Source of the DNA: Chitinophagaceae bacterium
GTDB lineage: Bacteria > Bacteroidota > Bacteroidia > Chitinophagales > UBA10324
Direction of reading: 5' to 3'
DNA length: 64,000 bases
Assembly (NCBI GenBank): GCA_947469485.1
Contig: CANIPU010000012.1
Location: 34,265 to 98,264, forward strand
This document shows, piece by piece, positions 49,872 to 61,134 of this stretch; the stretch's first letter is position 1, and each line of letters begins with the position of its first letter. Under the pieces are notes generated by a model. It saw only the letters and a list, made by a program, of their open reading frames with translations, had not been told where the DNA came from and ran no database searches. The translations under genes were made by a program, and so were the position numbers.

Positions 49872-51623
49872 TTATTTATCTGTCTTCGGATCGTAAACTT
49901 TAAATTCTACACGGCGGTTATAATATTGTTGACCTTCGAATTTTTCGTTGTATCCATCAGGAAGGTTTTTAATCAGGTTATCTGTTTCTCCTTTCTGACC
50001 AGTAATAATTCGGGAAGCATCAATTCCATAAACATCCGCAAGGTATTTTTTCGCATTATTTACTCTGCGTAAAGAAAGATTGTCATTATACTTATTTGAC
50101 GCACGAATATCAGTATGACCTGTAGCAACAATTTTTAATTCCGGATACATTTTCATTACAGTAGCAACATATTTCATTCTTTCAAACATTTCAGGTTTGA
50201 TATAATCTTTATCCAGATCATAAAAAATCATTGGCAACCACCAATATCCACCACCACCTGCACCTCCTCCTAAAATTGTTTTTCCATTTGCATCAACTAA
50301 ACCGGTAGGGTTAGTATTAGCTTCTTTGTCATGATAATCAGGAACTCCATCCTTATCAGCATCTGTCGGAATTCCATCGCTGTCAACCTTTGCACCTATA
50401 GGAGAGTACGGGTCTTTATCTTTTGCATCAGAAATTCCATCTTTATCTGAATCCTGAGTAACGCCATGTGTATTTACTACAGCCCCAGGCTCACTTCCCG
50501 GCTCCTGATCAAGTCTGTTAACTACTCCATCATCGTCAGTATCAACTAAATCATCAACATTCTTTTTTATTAATGTTTGAATGGCATCGTAAGTATAATC
50601 ATTTGGGTTTTGCCAGTAAAGAGGCTCAACTCTTTTGTTTCCTCCAATAAAATAACCTAAAGAAGCGCTGATATAGTGATATGTATCAAAGTTTCCGGTT
50701 AAAACAGGGTCAAGGTTAGGATGTTCTTGCCAACGCTGACCATCTAACAAATCATCATTTGTAATAGAAATTTTTTCAGTAAGTGAAAGTTGAAATTTAC
50801 GACTTAAATGAAATCCAACTCCAATACTACCGGAAACAACTGGTTTAGTAACTCTTTCAAAAAATTTAGGTTGATCTGCCTGGCCTTCTGCAGCTGTTTC
50901 ATAAGTGCCATCTAATATTTTCTTTAAAGCAGCAATAGTGGTTTTGCGGTCAGTATAGTCACCACTATAATAAATCGAAACAAAATCATAACGATTGTTA
51001 TTAGCATCTAAAGCATCCATTTTAGTTCTGTATATCATTGCACCACCACCTATTCCACCATATAAATTAAATTTTCTTTCGCGGGCAACTTTATGATAGC
51101 CAATATTATTAATTGTCAATACTGCCTGTATATTTATTTCATCAATATCTGTTTTATAATTATAATAAAAAATACCTCCATTCCCATAATAATTTGTTGC
51201 AGGATTTGCTACAAGTACAGGGTTATTCGCCAATCCAGAATTTCCTTGCCAATTGAGTCCGTATGTTGTTCCATGTAATATTTGCCCCTTTAAACTAACT
51301 GCATAACCCAAAGATTTCCGAACTTCAAATCCTGCACCCCAACCACCTTTAGTAGCAACATCACCACTGACAAACAAGCCCCCGCCATTCAGGGCAATTT
51401 CCCACTTGTTTTTTGGTTTTGGTGGAAATATATATTGGCCTTTCTCAAATTGTTTTTGCTGAGGCATATTTTTATTGGAGATAACAGTGGTATCTCCTAA
51501 TACATCACGATATAAAGGAAGAATAGGTTTATATGCTGCAGTATCATAAGGTGTTTGCGCTTGAGTTTTATAACTTAAAAAACCTAAGCTTAAAAGAAAT
51601 GATAGTAAGTAAACTTTTTTCAT
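49872..51623 (-). CDS. OmpA family protein with N-terminal barrel-like domain and thrombospondin type 3-like Ca-binding repeats
   Basis: DTDDDGVVNRLDQEPGS...DSDKDGISDAKDKDP...DADKDGVPDYHDKE; C-terminal ATGHTDIRASNKYNDNLSLRRVNNAKKYL. Confidence 0.92.
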   Translation of the reverse strand: MKKVYLLSFLLSLGFLSYKTQAQTPYDTAAYKPILPLYRDVLGDTTVISNKNMPQQKQFEKGQYIFPPKPKNKWEIALNGGGLFVSGDVATKGGWGAGFEVRKSLGYAVSLKGQILHGTTYGLNWQGNSGLANNPVLVANPATNYYGNGGIFYYNYKTDIDEINIQAVLTINNIGYHKVARERKFNLYGGIGGGAMIYRTKMDALDANNNRYDFVSIYYSGDYTDRKTTIAALKKILDGTYETAAEGQADQPKFFERVTKPVVSGSIGVGFHLSRKFQLSLTEKISITNDDLLDGQRWQEHPNLDPVLTGNFDTYHYISASLGYFIGGNKRVEPLYWQNPNDYTYDAIQTLIKKNVDDLVDTDDDGVVNRLDQEPGSEPGAVVNTHGVTQDSDKDGISDAKDKDPYSPIGAKVDSDGIPTDADKDGVPDYHDKEANTNPTGLVDANGKTILGGGAGGGGYWWLPMIFYDLDKDYIKPEMFERMKYVATVMKMYPELKIVATGHTDIRASNKYNDNLSLRRVNNAKKYLADVYGIDASRIITGQKGETDNLIKNLPDGYNEKFEGQQYYNRRVEFKVYDPKTDK

Positions 51624-51678
51624 GATTTGAAGTTGCGATGAATCAAATAGCTAAAAAAACAAACTTTAGCTTTGGTTT

Positions 51679-51709
51679 CAAAGGTAAAATTAGTTTTGAC
51701 AATTACAAA
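51679..51709 (-). promoter_or_regulatory. Canonical Bacteroidota promoter of the OmpA-family gene
   Basis: Minus strand TTTG (51706-51709), 19-nt spacer, TACCTTTG (51679-51686); exact consensus with a ~50-nt leader. Confidence 0.7.
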
Positions 51710-51773
51710 TCATGAAATTCGTTGTTAAGTCCTTTTTTTACAATTTGAAACTGCTAGGATTTAATTGAGAGAA

Positions 51774-52748
51774 CTATTTAGTCCTTTCAGTAGTAAAATA
51801 CACTAGATCTTTTAACGATTTTAAGGATTGATTTTCAACAAATCCATTTAATAGGCTCATTGCCTCATTTCGGTATAAATTCATTTTTTCTTCGGCATAT
51901 TTCATTCCGCCGTTTTTGTGAATGAATGAAATAACCTCTTTCACTTTTTTAGGATCTGTATTGTGGTTCCGAATTATATTAATGATTCTTTTCCGATCAG
52001 CTGGTAATGAATTATTCAAAGAAAAAATTAATGGAAGGGTAATTTTTTTTTCTTTTAAATCAACTCCATGCGGTTTGCCGGTATCATCACTTCCAAAGTC
52101 AAGAAGATCATCTTTTATTTGAAACGCAATCCCAACTTTTTCGCCAAACAGCTTCATTTTCGAAACAATCTCTTCGGAGGCATTTGAAGATGAAGCACCT
52201 ACAGCACATGCCGAAGAAATAAGCGAAGCTGTTTTTTGTCTGATTATTTCAAAATAAATTTCTTCGGTAATGTTAAGTTTTCTGGTTTTTTCAATTTGTA
52301 ATAATTCTCCTTCACTCATTTCTTTTACCGCATCAGAAACTATTTCGAGCAATCGAAAATCTTTATTACCTACAGCCAGAAGTAAGCCTTTTGAAAGAAG
52401 ATAATCACCAACTAAAACAGCTATTTTGTTTTTCCATAATGCATTGATTGAAAAAAAACCTCGCCGTTCATCAGAATCATCAACCACATCATCGTGAACA
52501 AGCGTAGCAGTATGAAGCAATTCAATTAAAGCCGCTCCTCTGTATGTTGCATCAGTTATCTCACCGCAAATAGATGCAGACAAAAACACAAACATAGGGC
52601 GCACCTTTTTTCCTTTCTGTTTAACAATGTACTGCATAACTGCATCAAGCAATGCAGTTTTGGTTTTCATTGATGCCCGGAATTTTTCCTCGAATATTTT
52701 TAATTCACCTTCAATAGGTTTTCGGATTTCGTCGAGGTTTGGTTTCAT
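51774..52748 (-). CDS. Polyprenyl synthetase
   Basis: LLHTATLVHDDVVDDSDERRG (first Asp-rich motif), FQIKDDLLDFGSDDTGKPHGVDLKEKKITLPLI. Start at MKPNLDEIR. Confidence 0.93.
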   Translation of the reverse strand: MKPNLDEIRKPIEGELKIFEEKFRASMKTKTALLDAVMQYIVKQKGKKVRPMFVFLSASICGEITDATYRGAALIELLHTATLVHDDVVDDSDERRGFFSINALWKNKIAVLVGDYLLSKGLLLAVGNKDFRLLEIVSDAVKEMSEGELLQIEKTRKLNITEEIYFEIIRQKTASLISSACAVGASSSNASEEIVSKMKLFGEKVGIAFQIKDDLLDFGSDDTGKPHGVDLKEKKITLPLIFSLNNSLPADRKRIINIIRNHNTDPKKVKEVISFIHKNGGMKYAEEKMNLYRNEAMSLLNGFVENQSLKSLKDLVYFTTERTK

Positions 52749-52824
52749 ATAAAGCACGGCGAAATTAGCAGTTCGCCTTTTTGAAACCTAACTTCACCAT
52801 TCAAACAATTTATAATTTTCCGAA

Positions 52825-53664
52825 ATGAAAATAATTAAAAATATTCGTATTCAAGGAAGCAGGCAACGAGATATTTATATTGATTTATTTGTTCCGGAAA
52901 CAAAAATTAAGGCTCCAGTAATTGTTTTTTCTCACGGATTTAAAGGTTTTAAGGACTGGGGACACTTTAATTTGCTGGCAAAAAATTTTTGCAGGGAGAA
53001 TTTCATATTTATAAAATTTAACTTTTCCTATAATGGAACAAACTCTGATCATCTTGATGATGTTTATGATAAAGAAGCTTTTGGTCATAATAATTTAAGC
53101 ACTGAATTGAATGACCTTGGTTGTATTATTGATTTTATTTTTAGTCAGAATTTCCCGGCCAAAGAGGGTTTTAATTCAGAATTATATTTAATTGGTCATA
53201 GTAGAGGAGGAGCAATTTCAATTTTAAAAGCTGCTGAAGACCGCAGAGTAAAAAAAGTATTAACTCTGGCGGCAGTTAATCAATTCGGGAAATTTTTTTC
53301 TGAGGCAATTGTTAATGAATGGAAATTAAAGGGAGTCCATTATGTGGAAAATGCCCGAACAAAACAACATTACCCAATGTATTTTCAATACATTGAAGAT
53401 TTGGAAAGGAATGCCGAAAGATTAAATGTGAATGAAGCGCTTAATAAAATGAAAGCAGCATTATTAATTATTCATGGCACCTACGATGAAGCTGTAAATG
53501 TTAAAAGTGCATATAAAATAAAAGAGATGAAACCGGAGGCTGAATTAATACTAATCGATAATGCGAATCATACTTTTGGTGCAAAACATCCCTGGGATTC
53601 TGATGAATTACCTGATTATACAAAGTTCTGGTTTGAAAAAGCTATTGCATTTTTTCGTTTGTAG
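52825..53664 (+). CDS. Alpha/beta hydrolase
   Basis: VIVFSHGFKGFKDWGHFN, LIGHSRGGAISILKA, HGTYDEAVNVKSA, NANHTFGAKHPW. Confidence 0.88.
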   Translation: MKIIKNIRIQGSRQRDIYIDLFVPETKIKAPVIVFSHGFKGFKDWGHFNLLAKNFCRENFIFIKFNFSYNGTNSDHLDDVYDKEAFGHNNLSTELNDLGCIIDFIFSQNFPAKEGFNSELYLIGHSRGGAISILKAAEDRRVKKVLTLAAVNQFGKFFSEAIVNEWKLKGVHYVENARTKQHYPMYFQYIEDLERNAERLNVNEALNKMKAALLIIHGTYDEAVNVKSAYKIKEMKPEAELILIDNANHTFGAKHPWDSDELPDYTKFWFEKAIAFFRL

Positions 53665-54232
53665 TTTCCTCGGCAAATTTTGCAGCTCCTTCTAATTGAT
53701 TGAACCAATCTGCTCCATATTTTCTAATCAAAGAGTTTTTAACAAATTGGTAAACCGGAACTCCCAATTTTTTACCATTTACACAAGCAGGATTGCATAC
53801 ATCCCACTTACTGTAATTTACTGCATCATAATCTTTGTGTTTTGTTATTCGTACCGGATATAAATGACATGAAATTGGTTTTTGAAAATCAATCTTGCCT
53901 TCTTTATGTGCCTTTTCAAAAGCGCACTGTGCAATTCCTTTGTCAAAAAATACATATGCACATCTTCCTTTTCCACCAACAAGGGGAGTAACAAAATCAC
54001 CATCAGAATCAATCACCCATTTTCCGAATTCTTCAATGGTTTTTATACCATCCTCTACCATGAATGGTTTTACTTTTTCATAAACTTTCTCCATTATTTC
54101 AATTTCGTGTTGTTCAAGTGGTGCTCCTGATTCGCCTTCGACACAACATGCACCTTTGCATTTTTCAAGATTACAGACAAATTGTTTATCTAATAAATCC
54201 TCAGAAATAATGGTGTTTTCAATAACAATCAT
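53642..54232 (-). CDS. DUF3109 family Cys-rich protein
   Basis: FVCNLEKCKGACCVEGESGAPL, GRCAYVF, CAFEKAHKEGKIDFQKPISCHLYPVRI. Convergent 23-bp overlap with the hydrolase. Confidence 0.87.
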   Translation of the reverse strand: MIVIENTIISEDLLDKQFVCNLEKCKGACCVEGESGAPLEQHEIEIMEKVYEKVKPFMVEDGIKTIEEFGKWVIDSDGDFVTPLVGGKGRCAYVFFDKGIAQCAFEKAHKEGKIDFQKPISCHLYPVRITKHKDYDAVNYSKWDVCNPACVNGKKLGVPVYQFVKNSLIRKYGADWFNQLEGAAKFAEETTNEKMQ

Positions 54233-54339
54233 AATTCTGCAAAGATGTTTAATTTTTTTTCTCAGATTATCAATTAATCAGAATGTTTGATTGATAACAA
54301 AGAGTTTTATTAATTTGCCATCGATTAAACTAAGTAGTG

Positions 54340-55296
54340 ATGAAAATTTTTAAGGCTTTTTCAGTTCTGGCTGTTTTAAGTATTGCTTTTTTTTCATGTA
54401 AAAATGATCAAGAAGATTTTGGCCCGATGAAGGGAATAAATTATTTCAGCAGAAATGATGCATTTGGCGGAGAGCAGGTTTCATTTGAAAATGCAGATGG
54501 AATTTCAAATCATTTATTGAAAAAACAAACAATTATTACAATTTCATCTAATTGTTTTACCAATGAAGATGGCACTGCGTTTACAGGTAAGGTTGTGTTG
54601 TCATGTAAAGAAGATTTGGTCAGAGGCTTTATGGCATTAAATTGTGTTCCAACAGTTAGTGACGGCAATCCACTAAGTTCTGAAGGGGCTATTTATTTAA
54701 ATGCCGTTGATATATATGGTCATAAACTTAAAATCGCATCTGGTAAAAACATTGAAATTGCAATGCCCGGCAGTGCCGTTCCAAGTCAAAACAGATTGTA
54801 TTATGGAGAAGATAATGTTAAAGATCCATCTCCTGAAAATACTTCACTATTTAACTGGAAAGAATTTTCCTCTGATACAGTTGAGTATTATTTTGATAAT
54901 GCAGCAGCAAAATATTATTACAAATTAAATTGCACAGAACTAGGGTGGATTTCATGTGGAAGAATGGTTTCTGTGGTTAATCCTGTTGGAATAAAAGTTC
55001 GCGTTAAGGGAATTTATCCAATGTATGCTTCTAATACCGCTGTTTATGTTGTTCCGGTTTCAGGAGAAAGTGCATTTCGTTTGTGGAATTATGATGCGGC
55101 AGAATTTATGTATTCATTGGACAAACCTTATTTATCACAAGGAAGCCAGGTTTATATTATTGTTATTGCTTCAGTTAGAAAATTCAAGATTTTCTATTCA
55201 AGAGAGCTTATTACAATTGGTGCAAATACAACAGAAACAGTTGAGGCGGTTCAATCAAACCTGAATTCAATTGCAAGCAATTTGTACTATCTGTAG
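54340..55296 (+). CDS. Hypothetical lipoprotein
   Basis: Lipobox IAFFSCKND; 319 aa in the ORF track; family not recognised. Confidence 0.7.
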   Translation: MKIFKAFSVLAVLSIAFFSCKNDQEDFGPMKGINYFSRNDAFGGEQVSFENADGISNHLLKKQTIITISSNCFTNEDGTAFTGKVVLSCKEDLVRGFMALNCVPTVSDGNPLSSEGAIYLNAVDIYGHKLKIASGKNIEIAMPGSAVPSQNRLYYGEDNVKDPSPENTSLFNWKEFSSDTVEYYFDNAAAKYYYKLNCTELGWISCGRMVSVVNPVGIKVRVKGIYPMYASNTAVYVVPVSGESAFRLWNYDAAEFMYSLDKPYLSQGSQVYIIVIASVRKFKIFYSRELITIGANTTETVEAVQSNLNSIASNLYYL

Positions 55297-55320
55297 TTGA
55301 GTTTTTGTAATTCGCTTTTA

Positions 55321-56361
55321 TTATTTTATAGTAATTACGAAATCAGTCTTTGATTTAATTTTTCCAATGGGTTCGCAATATTTTTCGAACCCGTTTTTTT
55401 TAAGCCATTCTGAAAATTCTCTTTTATTTTCTTGTGCAACAGCAATCATCAGCCCACCGCTTGTTTGCGGATCGCAAAGTGTGATGAGCGATTCGCCGGT
55501 GATGCCGCTTACTTTTCCATCATAGCTTTTCCAGTTGCGGTAAGTATTATCTGGCGCAATAAATTTTTGTGCTAATTCTTTTGCGCCATCAATCAGTTGA
55601 ATCTTATCGTAATAAATTTCTGCTGAAATTTTTTCGCCGCACATTTCAAGCAGGTGACCAATCAAACCGAAACCTGTTACATCTGTCATGGCATGAACAG
55701 ATTCCATTGTTCCGAAAATTTCTCCTGCTGAATTCAACTTACACATACTTTCCACTGCTGGCTGAATGACTTCTTCAGTAATCAATCCACGCTTCAATGC
55801 CGTAGTTAAAATTCCGGTGCCGATTGATTTTGTCAGGAATAAATAATCTCCTTCCTGCGCCAAATTATTTTGCCGGATATTTTTTTTCGAGGCTGTTCCA
55901 TTCACAACCAATCCGAACAGCGGTTCCACATTATCAATGGTGTGCCCGCCTGCAATAGGAATTCCTGCTTCTTCAGCAACACTTCGTGCGCCTTTTAAAA
56001 TTTCACTTGCTAATTCAATCGGTAGTTTCTCTACCGGAAATCCAAGAAGTGCCAAAGCAAAAATTGGTTTACCACCCATGGCATACACATCGCTCAGCGC
56101 ATTTGCAGCGGCAATTCTTCCGAAGGTGAATGCGTCATCCACGATCGGCAGAAAAAAATCGGTGGTAGTGATCAGCACATTTTCATTTCCCAAATCCCAC
56201 ACTGCTGCATCATCGGCAGAATCGTAGCCGACTAATAATTCACGAAATACTTTTTCATTCTTTCCGCTGTTTGCTAAAATATTTTGTAAAACTTCGGGAG
56301 CAATTTTACATCCGCATCCTGCGCCATGGCTGTGTTGTGTTAAACGAATTTTTTCTGACAT
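55321..56361 (-). CDS. selD: Selenide, water dikinase (Cys form)
   Basis: IRLTQHSHGAGCGCKIAPEVL; TTDFFLPIVDDAFTFGRIAAANALSDVYAMGGKP. Confidence 0.96.
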   Translation of the reverse strand: MSEKIRLTQHSHGAGCGCKIAPEVLQNILANSGKNEKVFRELLVGYDSADDAAVWDLGNENVLITTTDFFLPIVDDAFTFGRIAAANALSDVYAMGGKPIFALALLGFPVEKLPIELASEILKGARSVAEEAGIPIAGGHTIDNVEPLFGLVVNGTASKKNIRQNNLAQEGDYLFLTKSIGTGILTTALKRGLITEEVIQPAVESMCKLNSAGEIFGTMESVHAMTDVTGFGLIGHLLEMCGEKISAEIYYDKIQLIDGAKELAQKFIAPDNTYRNWKSYDGKVSGITGESLITLCDPQTSGGLMIAVAQENKREFSEWLKKNGFEKYCEPIGKIKSKTDFVITIK

Positions 56362-57385
56362 CAGGAATTTTTTATTTCTTCGAATATTTTTTCTGCATTC
56401 TTCTCCGGCGAAATTTCTTCACAACTTATTTTTTGAACTAAAGAAACTTCCCGCTTATCCGTTGCTCTGTCGTAAAACTTATCGTAGTAGTGTAACAGTA
56501 TGCGGAATGCTTCAGTGAAATTTTTCTCATCGAGAAACTGCAAAGTGAGTTTGGTATTCAGGCCGCCCAATTTTTGTGAAATTCTGTTTGTTGCATCTTT
56601 TAAATGCTCAACATTAAACACACCATAATTTTCAACGATGTATTTCAGTCGTTCTTCAAACGGGATGTCGAGATAAAAAACTTTTGCGTCACGCATCTGC
56701 GCCCATAGGTTATTTGGAATATTCACCCAACCGATTCGCTGACTTTCATCTTCAAGCCAGATTGATTTTTTTGAATCACAATTCATTAATTCAAGCGCCA
56801 AGAAATTTTCAAATTGCTCTTGCGAAGGCGGTGGGGCTTCACCCAGCGCACCAAATGCAGAACCTTTATGATTCGCCTTACCCTCGAGGTCAATTACCTG
56901 CTGATTTTTTTTCTGCAGTTCTTTCAGCACTAAAGTTTTTGCAGAACCGGTTCTGCCTCCAAGAATCTGCAGCGGATATTTTTTTTCGAACTGTGCGAGT
57001 ACAAAATGCCGGAATGATTTATATCCTTTTTCTAAAGTGAAGACTTTGTAGCCGAATAAATCGAGCATCCAACTCACCACACCACTGCGCATTCCACCGC
57101 GCCAGCAATGCACATATAACTCCTTCGGATTTCCATTCTCTTTTATTCCACTGATGATGCGCTGCATATTGGTGCCATAATGTTTCAAGCCAATGAGCAT
57201 CGCTTCTTCGCGACCTTTTTGTTTGTATGCAGTTCCTACTTCTGCTCTTTCTTCATCTGAAAAAAGCGGAAGTGAAATTGCATTCGGAATATGAGCGTGT
57301 AAAAATTCTTTTGGCGAACGAACATCAATAATTGTTTTGCCTTTAGATTTTACTAAAAATTCTTCAACTGATAATCGTTGCACCA

Positions 57386-57386
<1 letters not shown>
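56361..57386 (-). CDS. mnmH: tRNA 2-selenouridine synthase (SelU/MnmH)
   Basis: Rhodanese domain with YVHCWRGGMRSG and P-loop LGGRTGSAKT. Confidence 0.95.
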
Positions 57387-59518
<2,132 letters not shown>

Positions 59519-59528
59519 TTAAAATTTA

Positions 59529-59621
59529 ACCGCAGAGTTTCACTGAGTAAATACTACTCAGAGTTTCACAAAGTTTAAAACTCTGAGTTACTCTGCGAAA
59601 TACTCTGAGCAACTCTGTGGT
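59529..59621. repeat. Nested-dyad intergenic element L
   Basis: Outer arms ACCGCAGAGTT (59529-59539) / AACTCTGTGGT (59611-59621), 10/11 paired; inner perfect 11-bp arms ACTCAGAGTTT (59556-59566) / AAACTCTGAGT (59578-59588). Confidence 0.85.
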
Positions 59622-59626
59622 AAAAA

Positions 59627-59947
59627 CTAATTCTCGCTATTAGATATTTCTTCCATCAAAGTTCGGAATGCAACAAAGCGGTCGGCATATTTTTTCAATA
59701 CATCTTCACGAATCTGGGCAGCAAAATTCTTTTCATACTTCTTAAACATTTCCATAGAAGCGCAATTGTACTGAATGATATAAGTGAGGTTATCATCTTC
59801 TGTATCTTCTTCAATAAGGCGACTTATGCGGTAAGAAACGAAACAGCCTGTATTCATCACATCCGGAATATGAATTTCCTGCATGTACTCCAACCACTCC
59901 GTTGCAATAAATGCATCCACCTTTATCGTGACATTGTAAATAATCAT
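59627..59947 (-). CDS. DUF4286 family protein
   Basis: MIIYNVTIKVDAFIATEWLEYMQEIHIPDVMNTGCFVSYRISRL; ~106 aa. Confidence 0.85.
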   Translation of the reverse strand: MIIYNVTIKVDAFIATEWLEYMQEIHIPDVMNTGCFVSYRISRLIEEDTEDDNLTYIIQYNCASMEMFKKYEKNFAAQIREDVLKKYADRFVAFRTLMEEISNSEN

Positions 59948-59985
59948 CTCAAAAATTTGCTGCTAAAATAAATGTTAGTGATTAA

Positions 59986-60070
59986 ACACAGAGTTTCTCA
60001 GAGGAAATACATCACGGAGTTGCACAGAAAAACTTTGTGAAACTCTGAGAAAAACTCTTTGCTACTCTGT
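59986..60070. repeat. Nested-dyad intergenic element R, related to element L
   Basis: CACAGAGT/ACTCTGTG (59986-59993 / 60063-60070) and TTCTCAGAG/CTCTGAGAA (59994-60002 / 60042-60050); shares CAGAGTTTC words with element L. Confidence 0.82.
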
Positions 60071-60075
60071 GGTTT

Positions 60076-61134
60076 CTATCTCAATCTCGGATTGAATTTT
60101 TTCTGTAAACCACTTGCTATTAATTGCAGACTCAGTAACAGTAAAAACAAAACCAATCCCGGAAACAAAACCAGCCACCAGGCGGTGAAATTTGATTTTG
60201 CATCCGACAAAAGAGAGCCGAGTGTAACAGTTCCAACCGGCAATCCTGCACCGAGAAAAGTTAAAGCAGATTCCAAAACTATTGCCGCTGAAAAAGTAAA
60301 TGCCAAATGAACAAACAAGATCGGCAACACCGAACTCATCACATGTTTGAGAATAATGGTTCTCGTTTTCATTCCCATTGCTTTTGCAGCGGTGATGAAA
60401 TCCAATTGCAAAGTTTGCAATGCAACTGAACGAACCACCCGAAAAATTCCGGTCCATGTGGTGCATCCGATTATTACAACTACCAACCACAACGATGGTT
60501 TTGCAATGGCGGTTAGCGTGAGAATAATCATCAGCAACGGGAATGAAGTAATGATATCAGCAAGTGTGGAAAGCAAAGTATCAATCGGCAATTGCACTGG
60601 AATGAATTTCTTTAATGGAGAAAGAATTCGTGCAGAGAAAAAATATCCAACTAACAGAATGGCAATGAAAAGAAAAAACGAAAACAGGATTTCTGAAATC
60701 ATACTGAAAGAATCGGATGATGCATTCCCAATTTCAAATCTTCGCAGGTAAAAAGCATAGAACCAGGCAAGCACAAAAAAAACAAAAGCGAAAATCAATT
60801 GTATGATTCCGGCTTTGCCTTTGTTTCCGAAAGTTGCTGCTATCAATCCTGAAGGCAATCCAATAAGTGTTGCAAAAATTACACTGAGCAATGCAACGGT
60901 CAGCGAAATTTTTAATCCTGAAATAATTCCTGCTGCAATATCATTTCCGCGCGAACCTGTTCCGAGTATGTGATTAGTTGAGGGAGACTGCAATGATGCG
61001 CTCCAATCATTTTCAAAAAATGTTTCGGGCAACAGCACAGAAATAAAACTCAGCAACACAATCGCTAATAATATTCCTGCGCCCCAAATGAGGGAAGAAT
61101 TTTTTCTGAATAAATCTTTTGAAAATTTATTCAT
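60076..61134 (-). CDS. Peptide ABC transporter permease (DppC-like) with an extra TM-rich insertion
   Basis: ILGTGSRGNDIAAGIISGLKISLTVALLSV; AAKAMGMKTRTIILKHVMSSVLPILFVHLAFTFSAAIVLESALTFLGAGLP. Confidence 0.92.
   Translation of the reverse strand: MNKFSKDLFRKNSSLIWGAGILLAIVLLSFISVLLPETFFENDWSASLQSPSTNHILGTGSRGNDIAAGIISGLKISLTVALLSVIFATLIGLPSGLIAATFGNKGKAGIIQLIFAFVFFVLAWFYAFYLRRFEIGNASSDSFSMISEILFSFFLFIAILLVGYFFSARILSPLKKFIPVQLPIDTLLSTLADIITSFPLLMIILTLTAIAKPSLWLVVVIIGCTTWTGIFRVVRSVALQTLQLDFITAAKAMGMKTRTIILKHVMSSVLPILFVHLAFTFSAAIVLESALTFLGAGLPVGTVTLGSLLSDAKSNFTAWWLVLFPGLVLFLLLLSLQLIASGLQKKFNPRLR

Noticed and set aside
59529-60070. Possible CRISPR-like short repeats (CAGAGTTTCAC / ACTCTG)
   Set aside because: Repeats occur in inverted orientation with irregular spacing and no cas genes; better described as nested dyads.
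60062-60490. 142-aa minus-strand ORF
   Set aside because: Alternate frame of the DppC-like permease; no independent signal.
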